From an uncultured bacterium (GTDB lineage: Bacteria > Bdellovibrionota_C > UBA2361 > SZUA-149 > CALKYB01), in contig CALKYB010000304.1 of NCBI GenBank assembly GCA_938003565.1, positions 1 through 5,678 of the forward strand: DNA of 5,678 bases. The letters run 5' to 3'. A program made the translations under genes and the position numbers. Under the pieces are notes generated by a model. It did not search any database. It had not been told where the DNA came from and worked only from the letters and a program-made list of their open reading frames with translations. Below are positions 5,115 to 5,678 of this stretch, in pieces. Within the stretch, counting starts at the first letter, position 1, and each line of letters begins with the position of its first letter.

Positions 5115-5678
5115 TTAGGCAGCTCTTTGAATTCTCTTATGGCTGGCTGAGAAGATTTTACTGTCATCAGTATAGTCTTCATAAAATCTTTTAAGTTTCT
5201 TTCGTAGCATTAATCTTGATCGGTGAAGCCTTGACTTAACCGCTGGAATACTAAGACCTAGAATCTCACCAACTTCCTTGTTTGAGAGACCATCGATGTC
5301 TCTCAAAACAAACACGGCGCGGTATTCGTCAGGTAGTTTTGCAATTGCATCTTCTAGAGACTCTCTAATTTGATTGTTAATTGCTCTTGAGTCTCCTCGA
5401 TCACTAACGTTGCTATGGTCAAAAATCGTTTTGTCTTTGATGTTCGGTAGCAGATCGTCAAGTGAAACAGTTTTGTTTTGCTTGCGTTTTCTTAGCTTCA
5501 TAAAGGCAGCGTTAACTGTAATTCTGTATAGCCAACTGGAGAACTTTGCTTTTCCTTGGAAGCCATCAATTTTTCGATAAACAGTCATGAAGACATCTTG
5601 TAGAACTTCTTCTGCGTCTTCTGTGTTTCTGGTTAATCTCATTGCTAAGTTATGAACTTTAGTTTCGTATCTTCCAAC
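5115..5678 (-). CDS. RNA polymerase sigma factor, ECF/sigma-70 family, N-terminus outside window
   Basis: 187 residues are visible and the frame stays open through the right edge (VGRYETKVHNLAMRL...), so a start at the internal ATG 5642 is wrong: the residues before it continue sigma region 2. Region 2 runs to about residue 66, with DAEEVLQDVF (21-30) and the -10-binding segment KFSSWLYRITVNAAF (45-59). A linker of about 40 residues follows, then region 4 (about 104-162) with LPDEYRAVFVLRDIDGLS and the helix-turn-helix EVGEILGLSIPAVKSRLHR (135-153), which contacts the -35 box. An extra tail of about 25 residues follows, ending in RIQRAA. Such factors redirect polymerase to envelope or stress genes and are usually held by an anti-sigma factor; none lies downstream, where a terminator closes the unit. 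One could lie upstream, beyond the edge. The regulon is unknown. Confidence 0.93.
   Translation of the reverse strand, partial: VGRYETKVHNLAMRLTRNTEDAEEVLQDVFMTVYRKIDGFQGKAKFSSWLYRITVNAAFMKLRKRKQNKTVSLDDLLPNIKDKTIFDHSNVSDRGDSRAINNQIRESLEDAIAKLPDEYRAVFVLRDIDGLSNKEVGEILGLSIPAVKSRLHRSRLMLRKKLKRFYEDYTDDSKIFSASHKRIQRAA

Noticed and set aside
5640..5642. ATG at 5640-5642 (minus strand) as the true start of the sigma factor
   Set aside because: The frame continues upstream to the window edge with residues typical of sigma region 2, so the gene is cut by the window rather than starting here.

Overview
The window looks like chromosomal DNA from a Gram-negative bacterium of moderate, slightly AT-rich composition. 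Exported cell-wall enzymes, an ECF-type sigma factor, a bacterial PH-domain protein and a short two-helix prepilin-like protein would fit a Bdellovibrionota or deltaproteobacteria-like lineage. That placement is a weak inference, because nothing here is taxonomically diagnostic.

Layout from left to right. (1) The C-terminal part of a bacterial PH-domain (DUF304-type) protein, cut by the left edge, on +. (2) A membrane-anchored coiled-coil/SH3b protein (385-1665, +) overlapping by 38 bp a secreted M23/LytM endopeptidase (1628-2170, +) whose catalytic residues are all present. These two look translationally coupled and resemble a cell-wall hydrolase with its SH3/coiled-coil partner. (3) A gene-free stretch (2171-2533) whose right half holds a candidate promoter and a hairpin-rich leader. 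(4) A monocistronic gene for a 142-aa two-helix membrane protein with a long signal peptide (2534-2962, +). Its architecture is like VirB2/TrbC prepilins, and it has a strong ribosome binding site, highly-expressed-type codon choice and a textbook terminator. (5) A second gene-free stretch (2963-3324), rich in palindromes and containing a 115-nt long-stem inverted repeat. (6) purC (SAICAR synthase, -) with a good sigma-70-type promoter that has a dyad in its spacer. (7) A divergent four-helix membrane protein of unknown function (4506-4985, +). (8) A terminator serving the last gene, an ECF-family sigma factor (-) that runs off the right edge.

Functionally, the only group that clearly works together is the SH3b/coiled-coil plus M23 pair (peptidoglycan remodelling). 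The prepilin-like gene, purC, the four-helix protein and the sigma factor appear to be separate transcription units. The items most worth a second look are the solitary VirB2-like gene with its structured leader, the long hairpin element beside purC, and the C8 tract at the end of the M23 gene.
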